This document shows, in pieces, positions 54,867-64,000 of a stretch of 64,000 nt of DNA. This DNA comes from Cryptomeria japonica. Its lineage: Eukaryota > Streptophyta > Pinopsida > Cupressales > Cupressaceae. The translations under genes and the position numbers were made by a program. The number at the start of each line of letters is the position of its first letter. The stretch's first letter is position 1. The notes under the pieces are model-generated. The model had not been told where the DNA came from. It searched no databases and saw only the letters and a list, made by a program, of their open reading frames with translations. The stretch covers positions 232,554,396-232,618,395 of the forward strand of contig NC_081406.1 of NCBI RefSeq assembly GCF_030272615.1, read 5' to 3'.

Positions 54867-57240
54867 ATGGTTGAAACCCGTTCCCAAAAATCTACTAGAG
54901 AACCTGAAGAGGCTCAAGAGTCCACAAACATGAGTGCCTATGAGTATGACAATGATGTCTTTTTCAATTCTGATCATACCACATTACCGGACATGGATGC
55001 CTATAGAAACATTCCAAATGTTGAGAACATGGACACTACAAACAATAATGATACACACAATGACAATATGGACAACATTTCAGTACATTCAGCAGAAGTG
55101 GAAGACTCCATTATGGATCCCTATTGCAATCGATTGGTTTAGGAAATAATGAGGAGAGATAGACAATACTTCTTACAAGTGATGGCACAAAGTGGAGCCA
55201 AGATTCCTCATGATTTTGACATGTCTCAAATAATGGAAAATTGACCTTTGCAACAACCTCACCTCAACATGGATCAAAGGAGGCCTAATAGTGGAGGCAC
55301 TAGAGGACCACATATGGTTCCTAAATCACCATCATCTTTATTTCAAAAACCTGAGGTCCCATACACACATGGTCAAGCATATGATACTCACCTTTGCAGA
55401 CCATTATGGAAGTCCAATGTAGAAAAATATACTCAATCACATGCCAATGCTAAGGACCAACCACCATAGCAATTGGATATCCAAAGGCATGTTCAAAATT
55501 TGGACACAAGGAAACTCCACATCAAATTCGAGGGCAACACATTAGAACAAACTCATGACATTCCTGTAGAGTATGGTATACATGGACAAAACAGATTTTC
55601 CATTCCTCATCATGACTCTATACCAAGTGGTCCATATACGCAACATCACTATAGACCTCCTACATATGAACATGTGTATGATAAATACCATCCATATATA
55701 CAACATGCTCCTTCACCCAGTGGTTCAAGCATGGGATATGGTCCAAGAAGTCTGTCTCCACCTAAGAACAATTTGGAACAACAAATCAAGGACTTACAAA
55801 AGAAAATAGAGGGCATAAATATACCAAAGCCAACTTACACAATGAGAGACATATGTCTCTATCCATTTGATAAAAGAATTCCAATGCCTCCATTTCCTAC
55901 AAACTTTGTGACACCTAAAGTTGATAAGTATAGAGGAAAAGGGGATCCTAAGGCACATATAAGACATTTTTTCATAGCTTGCATTGAGGTGGCAGCATAA
56001 GAGACATATTTGATGAGATTATTCCCACAAAGCTTAGGAGATCAAGCTATGGAATGGTTCTCCCAACTTCCACCTGGAATTAAGTCATGGGTTGACTTAG
56101 TAGAGGCATTTATCTAACATTTCTCATACAACATAGAGATAGACATATCAATCACTACCTTGTGCAACACCAAGCAAAAGGATGGAGAATCTTTTTCATT
56201 ATTTTTACAAAGATGGAGAAATCTAGCCAGCAGATGCTCTTGTGAAATTCCACATAAAAAAATGGTAGAAATGTTCACTCAGAATGTTAACAAAGACATT
56301 GGTTATGACCTAAGAAAAGCCTGTTTGTCCACCTTCAAAGACGTCATTGAAAAAGGCTTAGCAATAGAGAAGGTCCTAATTGAACAAGGAGTAATTAAAA
56401 TATTCAAAGAAAACAAAGAGGACTTTAAAGGAAAAGATAAGCCAAGATTTTGGAATAAAAACAAGAACACAGTCAATGATGGTGTTGTTGATGCCAATAT
56501 AGTATGACCCAAAATAGTTTTTTCTAGATCAAGCTCTACAAACAATCAAGTGAATACTCAAACAACTTCAAAGTCACGAAGGAAGTACACTCCATTGGGA
56601 GAACCACTAGAATCAGTTTTCAAAAAGCTAGTGGCAAACAAAATAATAACAATTTCAGATTTGCCTCTATATGAGTCAAAGGTTAAACCAAATTGGTGGA
56701 ATGATGATGAGTATTGTGAATTTCATAAGAGAAAAGGTCATAAAATAGGAAATTGTCAGCGACTGAAGAGCATCATACAAGATCTTATTGATAGAGGTGA
56801 CATTGAGATTGAAGGACACTCATCCAACCAAGAACATGAGATGTTTAAAGAACCATCCCTAAACATGACAAGGGAAAAGCTAAAGCCACAGATGAGAAGA
56901 CCAACTATACAAGAGCATCTTATAACTATGATTCAACTATCAATCACATTTCAATGGACAATTATGTCTCTACCATTATCATCAAGGACAAAACGCCTGA
57001 AAATTCTACCCAAAGACCTAAAATTGTCCTAAAAGGCATTGGACCTTCTTCCAAACTGACCTCTAAATGTAATGTCACAACCCAACGAGATAAATTCACT
57101 TTGCAAGGTGCTCCAGCTAAAAACATCACTTTCTCATTAACCAAACCTGAGTATGACCTTGTATAACAGTTAGGGAGGACACCCGCGCTTATCTCCATCC
57201 TCTAGCTCTTACGCATATCCCCTGCACATAAAGCCATTCT
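54867..57240 (+). pseudogene. gag: Gag of Gypsy element II
   Basis: One frame from MVETRSQKSTREPEEAQE runs to 57032, interrupted by six stops (about 55140, 55242, 55467, 55998, 56115 and 56505). Several of these are CAA, CAG or CGA changed to TAA, TAG or TGA. A Retrotrans_gag domain is visible at about 55850-56330: FPQSLGDQAMEWFSQLP, SWVDLVEAF, then GESFSLFLQRWRNLA. A zinc-knuckle-like CEFHKRKGHKIGNC lies near 56716, followed by LKSIIQDLIDRG, a hallmark of plant Gypsy Gag. A frameshift near 56980 leads to the protease-proximal part (TKPEYDLV, LLRISPAHKAILDKTL). Confidence 0.8.
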
Positions 57241-57791
57241 TGACAAAACTTTGAGAGACACTTCCATCCCTACTGATCTGAACATGGACCAGTTTCAAGC
57301 CATGGTGGGATACCTTTCCATTCCACACTCCCTTACATTCACAGAAGCTAAGGACACCTCTGTAAGCCAATCGCATAATGCACCTTTACACATTAAAGCC
57401 TTCCTAGACAAACATCAAATAAAATGAGTCCTGATAGATGGAGGAGAAGGTCTAAACATTTGTACACTGAGCACTATTAAAATAATTGGGATATTCTGAA
57501 AAGGTTATGAATTCTACACATGCAATCACCATTAAGGCATATGATGATGAAGAGCGCTCATCCAAAGCCACAGTCACCTTACCTCTTAGAGTAGGGTTGG
57601 TTACAAAGGATGTGGTTTGTCAAGTCCTTGATTTAGATCTCACATACAACATACTTTTGGGATGTCCATGGATTCATGAAATGAGAGTCGTTCCTTCTAC
57701 ATATCATCGATGTAACAAGTTCCCACACAATGGAGTTGAAGTGACCATCAAAGCTGACCCAAATCCATTCATATATTGCAACAATTTATGA
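57241..57791 (+). pseudogene. pro: Aspartic protease region, Gypsy element II
   Basis: The chain includes HIKAFLDKHQIK, a stop, then VLIDGGEGLNICTLSTI (57429-57480), where DGG occupies the D-S/T-G active-site position, as seen in many plant Gypsy copies. A frameshift leads to ITIKAYDDEERSSKATVTLP, CQVLDLDLTYNILLGCPWIHEM and VPSTYHRCNKFPHNG (57486-57791), the conserved C-terminal half of the plant gag-proximal protease. The coding region stops at 57791, before where RT should start. Enzymatic activity is excluded by the stops. Confidence 0.75.
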
Positions 57792-58739
57792 CCTAGATTA
57801 GAAATAACAATCCCATTCAATTGAGAAGCTATTCCTTCATCAACATATGTGGATCTAGAATCATTAAAAGCTTCTACATCCAAACAAACAGAGCTAAAAG
57901 AAAAATTCAAGATTAAAGACATGGGATGTGGTGAGTATATCTTTCATGTTGATCAACTCCCACTATCTCCTAGGACATTGAGTTGACAAGAACAACCTAC
58001 AAACAATTAGCAAGGAATTGGGGGTGAACCACCTAGTGTTGTGGCTACTAAGTCTAAATGCAAATCTCCTCTAGTGGTGCAAGCAACTCTTGATATCAAT
58101 AGTCCTAAGAGTGGTTCCAACAAAGAATCTATTGAGTGTATCACCAACCCTCTTGAGAACTCACATAGCCTTACCATATCATCCACTCATTCCATTTTCA
58201 CTCCTCTCCCAGACTTGGATCAATAAGAATTACAAAAGCCTTTACTCATTGGGGATGAAAAATCAAGCTATGAACAAAAAAAACTAAAAGTCAAAACTAA
58301 AGAAAAGTCCTTCAGTCCAAATCAAAATCAAAAGCTATTGGACTCTGCAAAAATCAAAGTCAAGGATAAAAACCCTATGAAAGAAAAAGAGCAAGAGATG
58401 ATCTCCCCTAATATCAAAATAACTAGGGGCAAAAGTTTTTCAATTGCAAGTAAAAAAGAAAACTTGTTGATCCTAAGTCTCCATCATGCTATCCTAATTT
58501 CATTTCTTTTCACAATCATAAGCCTTCATCACTCATCTACTTGTTCCGCACATCCTTTCCCTTCTGGCGATACATCATGGACCTTTAATGGAGCTTCCTC
58601 GAGGGACTTTGTTATCAGGGATGCCCAAACTTCTTTAGGTGACACACATATGGGCCTACGTAGTCCACACATTAGTAATTCTATCTCAGTTCCTTTATCA
58701 AGGAAGACAGTCGCTTAAGCTACACATAATTTAGTCAAG
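57792..58739 (+). other. Deleted/replaced pol region
   Basis: Only lysine/serine-rich, low-similarity frames occur here (for example 58338-58718). I find none of the RT motifs, no RNase H motif and no integrase HHCC or DDE region. About 950 bp replaces the roughly 3 kb expected for RT, RNase H and the integrase core. Confidence 0.6.
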
Positions 58740-58984
58740 GAATGATGCAACTACAATCATAAGGTAAATCCTCACACATTTGAGGTGGGTGACTTAGTTC
58801 TAAAAGAAAATCCTAAAAATCAGCAAGACAGAGAGAAGAAGGGCAAGTTCAAACCAAATTGGCTTGGTCCTTACATCATTACAACAACCTATGGATTTGG
58901 TGCATATCATCTCTCAACTCCAGATGGCAAACCTTTAGAGGATCCTATCAACAACATGTACCTTTGCAGGTTTTACACATAGCT
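58740..58984 (+). pseudogene. Integrase C-terminal remnant (GPY-type module)
   Basis: The open frame reads VGDLVLKENPKNQQDREKKG, then FKPNWLGPYIITTTYGFGAY, HLSTPDGKPLEDPINNMYL and CRFYT. This matches the end of plant Ty3/Gypsy integrase, where VLRK..., G-K-..PNWEGPY and DG..L..P.N...L..YY are conserved. It ends normally at a stop. Only the last 70-80 residues of pol remain, so the internal deletion ended within integrase. Confidence 0.8.
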
Positions 58985-60700
58985 CTTCAGAGTATCCCAA
59001 TTCAAAAATGCAAAAAAAAATTGAAAAAATTGAAAAATACAAAAAAAAAAAAAAAATTCAAAAAAAAAATATACAAAAAAAAAAATGAAAAATAAAAAAG
59101 GTAAAGAAAAACATTTCGTCCAACGGTGAAAACCACTTTGGTGGCACCCTGGGAAAGTACCATGGTGAAAACTGAGTCACCGGCACCATGTGTAGAGACC
59201 TTGTTATTGATCTACCTAAGATTAGTTAGTCATTTATAATAACATTTTTTTTCACCCCTTTCCATTCATAACAAATCAACTCTTATCTGTGGCTAAGGCA
59301 AGTCCTACGTCTCGTGATGGGTGTGGAACTAAGAGCATCGCCTATTCTGAGGAGTACAATTTCTTCTAGTTTTCTTTAGTTTATTCGTGCACAATCCACA
59401 ATAAAGCAATACTTGAATCACAATCTACAATAAAATTTTGTCTTCTCCGCAATAAAGTATCAGTTTCAGATGAGACACAAGCAACAATGGGCTTCAACAA
59501 ATCAAATCTTTCAACAAACTCAGACAACATTATGGTTCAGTGCTATCTGTCCTTTTGTGAAATTAAACATTTTGACCACAATCAAATAGACTTATACAAG
59601 TGACAAGAGACACTAAACTTGAGGACTACAGTGGATGTTGGTGTCGAGTCTTAGTTTTCTTTTGATTTTATCTTTCTGGTGACATATCTTTTAGCTTTTT
59701 CAGGATGTCTCTGACTAGAGATTTTATCTCTAGGATGTCTTTGACTAGAAAGGAGAGGATGGGGTATCATCACCTATTTTTCTTTGTTGTTTGTAGATTG
59801 TCTCTTAGTAATACTATGACTTGTCCAAGGATATGAGGACACTGTGAGTCTAGTATGAACTAGGGCATTCCTTGCTTGCAACTGTCTGGTCTCCATGCAA
59901 ATAGGTACAATGACTTTCTGGGTCGAACATATGCCTGGATTGTCATAACCTACTTGCCATAATAAAGCTCAATGATGATAATGCACAAGAAGCTCTTTCA
60001 CTTTCATATCTTCTATCTTCCATCCCCCTTTATTGATTGACTTCCATCATCCTTCTTGAGTTTGTGTAGCCCGCTATCACATGACTGAGTATAACGACAT
60101 GCCAAAAATATTTGCATTTCATGTAGTTGTACCTGCATTACCACATATAAGCATTTCATACATACATATAGATATCACAATTGCATCACATCCTGCACAC
60201 AACACATGTTAGCACATCTTACATTTTTATCATGTAAATAGTTATTTGCATTATCATATTCATCTGCATTTCATACATTCACATTTGCATTGGCATAACA
60301 TATTAAAACATATAAGAACAAAAATATTGCATTCCATCATGAAACATCTCATCACATAGGTACACATGCATATAGCTGCCGCAAGGATGAATCTCATATA
60401 TATATATAATCATAAGTGTGATGATACAATGATGTCAAAATCATATGGCTACAATCACTCGAAGGTGTCATCATACAAAATGGTACAAAACACTAATACA
60501 TAGGGAGCCCTCTAAGACTATGATAAACTCCCTCCCTTGGAGCCGCATGGCCTCGATGGAGTCTGAGCCCTGGAAGGACCCACCCCATGATCATCTCTCC
60601 TGACCCCTCTCCCACTCAGTATCCCTCAGCTGTCTCCTGAGTCTAGCCGCATCCCTCTCCAGATCCTGGATCTCATACACCTATCCCTGGAAGATCTCTC
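58985..60700 (+). other. 3' non-coding region of Gypsy element II
   Basis: It begins with a lysine-coding A-rich run (59008-59100). A pair of words GGTGAAAAC and GGCACC (59125-59190) follows, then AT-rich sequence with many CATTTCATACAT and GCATTTGCATT words (60110-60380). I see no gene. Minus-strand remnants of the PMD C-terminus may extend into 60540-60700. Confidence 0.4.
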
Positions 60701-61150
60701 TCAAGGATAGTAGCTCATCCCCCATCCCACAACCAATCCTCGTGTCACCCTATCCGGATAGAAGAACCCACTGATCACTCTTGCCAGTACTACTGGTAGT
60801 GCTAATCCTGTCCATGTCATGGTATCCCAAGCCATGTGTCCATCCCTCATCTCCAATCTCGGATCCTGGAACATTCGTCTTAGTGCATCTTTGTCTCCCT
60901 CTCGATCATAGGGTACTAACTCCCCATCAATCGGTATCCTTAGTATCCTGTAAACATCCTCTAAGGTGAGTGTCATCTCACCCATCGGCAAATGGAAACT
61001 ACAAGTCTCTGAGTGCCATCTCTCAGCCAGTGCAGTCAACAATCCCATGTTCGCCCGAAACTCAGGCACATATAGAATATGTCATAGGCCCATAGCTTGA
61101 ATTGCTTCTCTATCCTTGAATGTCAGCTCTGCTCACAAACTCTAAGTCAA
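60701..61150 (-). pseudogene. Antisense plant mobile domain (PMD, MAIN-like) ORF
   Basis: The minus-strand frame gives, upstream of 61069, DREAIQAMGL, a stop in place of Trp, then HILYVPEFRANMGLLTALAE. It continues RWHSETCSFHLPMGEMTLTL, EDVYRILRIPIDGELVPYD and ends near GLVVGWGMSYYP. These are the conserved N-terminal blocks of the plant mobile domain (erW..eT.tFhlp.GEmt.tLeDv..ilglpidG). PMDs occur in host MAIN/MAIL1 proteins and in transposable elements. Only about the first third of the domain is present. The location, antisense between pol and 3' LTR, is where extra antisense ORFs are known in Tat-type Gypsy elements. Confidence 0.8.
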
Positions 61151-61226
61151 TGGGAATCTCTCTCATGACTCGAGCATAGGTAGGTCCTCATGCAGTCAAG
61201 CAAATCAATTGTGTCAATCATAGTGG

Positions 61227-61507
61227 CATTCCCTGTTCATCACAAAATGTTGCTTTTTATCCTAGTGCTTATGGCATTCTATCCTAGTAACAGTCCCTAT
61301 TCATCACAAAGTGTTGCTTTTTATCCTTGTGGCACTCCCTGTTCATCACAAAGTTTTGCTGATTATCCTAGTGGTACTCCCTGTTCATCACAAAGTACTA
61401 TGTGTTTTGCACTCCCTGTTCATCACAAAGTGCTTCTCTTTTTAGTACTCCCTGTTCATCATAAAGTACTATGTCTTGGTACTCCCTGTTCATCATAAAG
61501 TGCCTCA
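61227..61507. repeat. Minisatellite with CCCTGTTCATCACAAAG core
   Basis: Seven copies of a core close to ACTCCCTGTTCATCACAAAG recur between 61227 and 61507, separated by variable spacers (TGTTGCTTTTTATCCTAGTG or TACTATGT types). Unit length varies from about 38 to 62 nt. It lies just upstream of the antisense PMD ORF. Confidence 0.8.
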
Positions 61508-61524
61508 ATCTATCCTATTCTAGG

Positions 61525-61715
61525 GCCTCTACTTGAGTGTATCCTCTTGAGTAGTTTCCTGATTGGCAATATATGTTCTATTACAAAATTGTCAATCCTA
61601 GCCCTATCTGCTATCCTAGTCTTCCCTAGAGGACCTACTTGAGTGTATCCTCTCAGCAGCTTATCCAATCGACAACGTATGTTCATCATAGAACTATTGA
61701 TTTGTCCTTGAAGAT
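61525..61715. repeat. 106-bp direct duplication
   Basis: CTACTTGAGTGTATCCTCT starts at 61529 and again at 61635, 106 nt apart. Each is followed by similar TATGTTC-AT-A and AAATTGTCAATCC/ACTATTGATTTGTCC segments. The copies are clearly diverged. Confidence 0.6.
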
Positions 61716-62348
61716 GCAAATGCGCTTACATACTGCACAAACGCTACTACATTCATAGAAGCACCTGGCACAAGCACAGATGCGCCTAGCTTACCCAGAC
61801 GTACCTAGCACCAGCACATACGTGCCTTAGCATTTTTTTACCCCCACTTGACATTTTTCTAGACATACCTAAAGCATATTTATTATACTACCTAGCATGC
61901 ATTAATGACAATATTTATTGAGATAAAGTACAAAGAGGTTTTGTGGTACTTATCGGCTCTCCTGCATCTGCTAGCCTCTGGAATCGGTGAATGCAATTGA
62001 ATCTATGAACTAATGCCATCGCTATTGGTTGTTGCTGCTCTATTCTCTCTTTGTACTCTGATCTCTTGGATGTGTGGATGACAATGAGGATGTGTTCCCT
62101 CATAGTCTATCTTATATACTACCCTAGCCCTAGTCTCCCGAGCTAGTCTTTGTTATCCTATGACTCTGTCACTCTATCCTATCCGGTCAGTCCATTCTAG
62201 CCTTTCTTTCTTATCGAGAGATTGTCTGTGATCTTTTCAGACATTTTCATCCAATCTCTCGAGGGAGCATATCATTCCCATCTTGGGGCAACTTTGTATC
62301 AGTTCATATTATCTTCTTTGAAACAATATGACAAGATGCATTGTCTCA
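61716..62348. other. Spacer before PPT, Gypsy element II
   Basis: Short words GCGCTTACA, ACGCTACTA and GCGCCTAGC recur loosely at 61720-61830. A minus-strand stretch at 62103-61915 could be the far 5' part of the PMD ORF but I see no conserved motif. Confidence 0.3.
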
Positions 62349-62361
62349 TAGAGGGGCAAAA
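62349..62361 (+). other. PPT of Gypsy element II
   Basis: TAGAGGGGCAAA directly precedes the 3' LTR start TGTAGACACC. Purine content and position identify it as the polypurine tract. Confidence 0.75.
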
Positions 62362-63165
62362 TGTAGACACCTAAAATTGTCCTATCTAATTAAATAAATA
62401 TTTTTATTTATTTAATTATTTTATCCTAATTCTTCTATTAATTAAATAAATCTTTATTTATTTAATTAATTCATTTATCCTCTTCTAGCCTTATTTCTCA
62501 TTTAAATAAATACCTTTATTTATTTAAATTCCCCTTTTCCTAAATTAAATAAATACTTTTATTTATTTAATTGATCCCACTTCTTCTATTAATTAAATAA
62601 ATATTTATTTATTTAATTAATTCATTATCCTTTTCTACTTATGACACATGTCATTCATCTCTTAATTCCTACACTACCCACCCTCTCATTATTTTCTTAT
62701 TTTCTCTACCTACCCTTTAATCATAGCCAACCATTTATCTTTTACACCTCTTAATCTTATCCCTCCATATCTTATAGTGTCTTCTATATAAGGAGATGCT
62801 TCCTTCATTATCAACCCTAATCAATCAATCTACACATTCTATGCATTCTAATAAAGTATCCTAACATTCAAACTTTCATATGCGATCAAGCCTACTTGCA
62901 ACCACATTTCCGTTCTTTGTTGAGCTCTTGTGCACACATAAAATCTGAGAGCAAATATATCAAGCAAGATCAATGGAGATAGGAAGAATGGAGATTCAAA
63001 CCCTATTGGACATGTGATGGTATAATCTTTGTGATTTCATTTGATTTGCATTGTCTTAGGTAATCTTTATATGTTATGGTGGATCTTTGTTGTTGTTAGG
63101 CTAGGGTTTTGTGGTTGAATTCATTTAGTCTTTCAATATTGTTGTTTCCATTTTCACCATAAACA
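62362..63165 (+). repeat. 3' LTR of Gypsy element II
   Basis: An 804-bp LTR from TGTAGACACCTAAAATTG to TTCACCATAAACA, highly similar to 51455-52261. The five AT hairpins are conserved (about 62386-62620). TATA is CTATATAAGG at 62784-62793. The TSD CTAGC follows. Confidence 0.9.
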
Positions 63166-63170
63166 CTAGC

Positions 63171-63383
63171 TTCTCACTTTTTTGTTTGTATGATCATGTG
63201 TTTGAATGGATTGTGGCATCATCATTATCATGGAAAAGGAGACACATGAGTAGTTTTCATACATATCATCTTCATTTTTCATTCTTACATAATCTTTGTA
63301 TGTCTAGAATGGAAAGAATTTTGCATGTATATATGGATTTTATTCTTCCTAAGGAGAGATAAGAGGTTTTCAAGCATAGGATT
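63171..63383. other. Flanking target DNA
   Basis: About 210 bp of AT-rich sequence between Gypsy element II and the next LTR. It is continuous with the sequence left of 51450 once the element is removed. No feature is seen. Confidence 0.4.
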
Positions 63384-64000
63384 GTTAGAATTAGGGAACA
63401 CTGAGAGGGGGGGGGGGGGTGAATCAAAGATCTACCAGATTTTAAATCCACAAACTTATTCTTTATCCACTAGTTAGCAATGCACAGTAGAAAAGAAGAT
63501 AAACATGCAAAAAAGAATACACAAATCCACAACACCAAAATTTTTACATGGAAACCCAAAAAGGGAAATACCATGATGGAGCTGGAACCCACAATATTCA
63601 TATACTATGGATAGGAGTACATAAATATTATATAGATAGGGAAGGCACTTGCATTCAGGCTCACTGCTTAGATCTCACTACTCAATTACAATTGCCCAGA
63701 AGGCTACAACATTGAGGGAAGTCTCACTGACTTACAATTTTATTTAAATGAGGAAATACAATGAAATGAACTCTCAAATAGAATCTCATAATGCAATAAT
63801 GAGTTTTGATTAAGAATTGAATCTCTGATTGTCTTCACTCTGCAAATACCCTATCTCTGTCAACTACCGGTTGGTCTAAAAGCAAAGTGCACATGTGAAA
63901 TTACGCTCAATCGCACCAAAATGGATCACCACTCTATTAACACACCCAAAATAAATCACCAAACTTATCTTATATATCTGGTCTTAACACAAAAGAAACC
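63384..64000 (-). repeat. Partial Copia-type LTR at right edge
   Basis: The plus strand begins TGTTAGAATTAGGGAACAC followed by ACTGAGAGG and a long G-run with TGAATCA, the mirror image of the C-rich 3' end of the family LTRs. This places the LTR in minus orientation with its 3' end at 63384. No PBS adjoins that end, so it is a 3' LTR or a solo LTR. It runs past the window end. Confidence 0.65.

Larger units (their letters stand above)
51455..63165 (+). mobile_element. Ty3/Gypsy element II, RT-less, with antisense PMD ORF
   Basis: An 11,711-bp plus-strand element with perfect TSD CTAGC (51450-51454 and 63166-63170). It has LTRs of 807 and 804 bp, a PBS, a 2.6-kb leader with a 305-bp triplicated repeat, Gag, aspartic protease, the last part of integrase, a long 3' region with an antisense plant mobile domain ORF, and a PPT. 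RT, RNase H and the integrase catalytic core are missing between 57791 and 58740. Gag, protease and layout fit the Tat-type branch; this assignment is from remembered family features. Confidence 0.9.

Noticed and set aside
61190-61498. Plus-strand ORF with CSSQS repeats
   Set aside because: It is the minisatellite translated. No conserved domain is present and the PMD lies on the other strand.

Overview
The window is 64 kb of repetitive, gene-poor plant nuclear DNA. I find no convincing host gene, rRNA or tRNA gene. Almost all of it is LTR retrotransposon sequence: full elements, solo LTRs, nested insertions and decayed copies. The evidence is paired LTRs starting TG and ending CA, primer-binding sites (PBS) complementary to initiator tRNA-Met, polypurine tracts (PPT) and 5-bp target-site duplications (TSD). 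Dense nesting of decayed elements suggests a large-genome seed plant, possibly a gymnosperm; that is inference.

Layout. (1) 1-4924: 5' end of a minus-strand Ty3/Gypsy element (LTR 3500-4924), with a leader carrying an unusual 21-nt-phased array. (2) 4925-7337: a Copia LTR fragment, a decayed DUF4283-type ORF and AT-rich DNA. (3) 7338-33298: a four-level nest. Old solo LTR G holds element B (plus strand, 8161-32774). B holds element A1 (minus, 9555-17794), and A1 holds solo LTR E (12221-13705). B also took a Gypsy-type solo LTR (27398-29059) and a small TRIM-like element (29254-31540). A 3.9-kb tandem duplication (15749-23587) covers the A1/B boundary. (4) 36681-43279: element D, the best preserved relative of A1 and B, with TSD GTTTA. 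(5) 44276-49946: element C, a more divergent relative, followed by a short retroposon with an 18-bp TSD. (6) 51455-63165: a Ty3/Gypsy element complete in outline (LTRs, TSD CTAGC, PBS, PPT) that lacks RT, RNase H and the integrase core. It carries an antisense plant mobile domain (PMD) ORF. (7) 63384-64000: the edge of another minus-strand Copia-type LTR.

The most interesting content is the A1/B/C/D family. All four share an iMet-type PBS, several GGGGGAG boxes before the 3' LTR and CCGG-rich LTRs, all hallmarks of the Sirevirus lineage of Copia. None has protease, integrase, RT or RNase H. Each instead has a coiled-coil Gag with up to four CCHC knuckles and then a large ORF (ORF2, about 1,090 codons in D) that I cannot assign to a known retroelement protein. 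In A1, B and D, ORF2 is preceded by a conserved promoter-like block. The elements look like a non-autonomous but formerly protein-coding family that would need pol functions in trans. All copies here carry stops or frameshifts.
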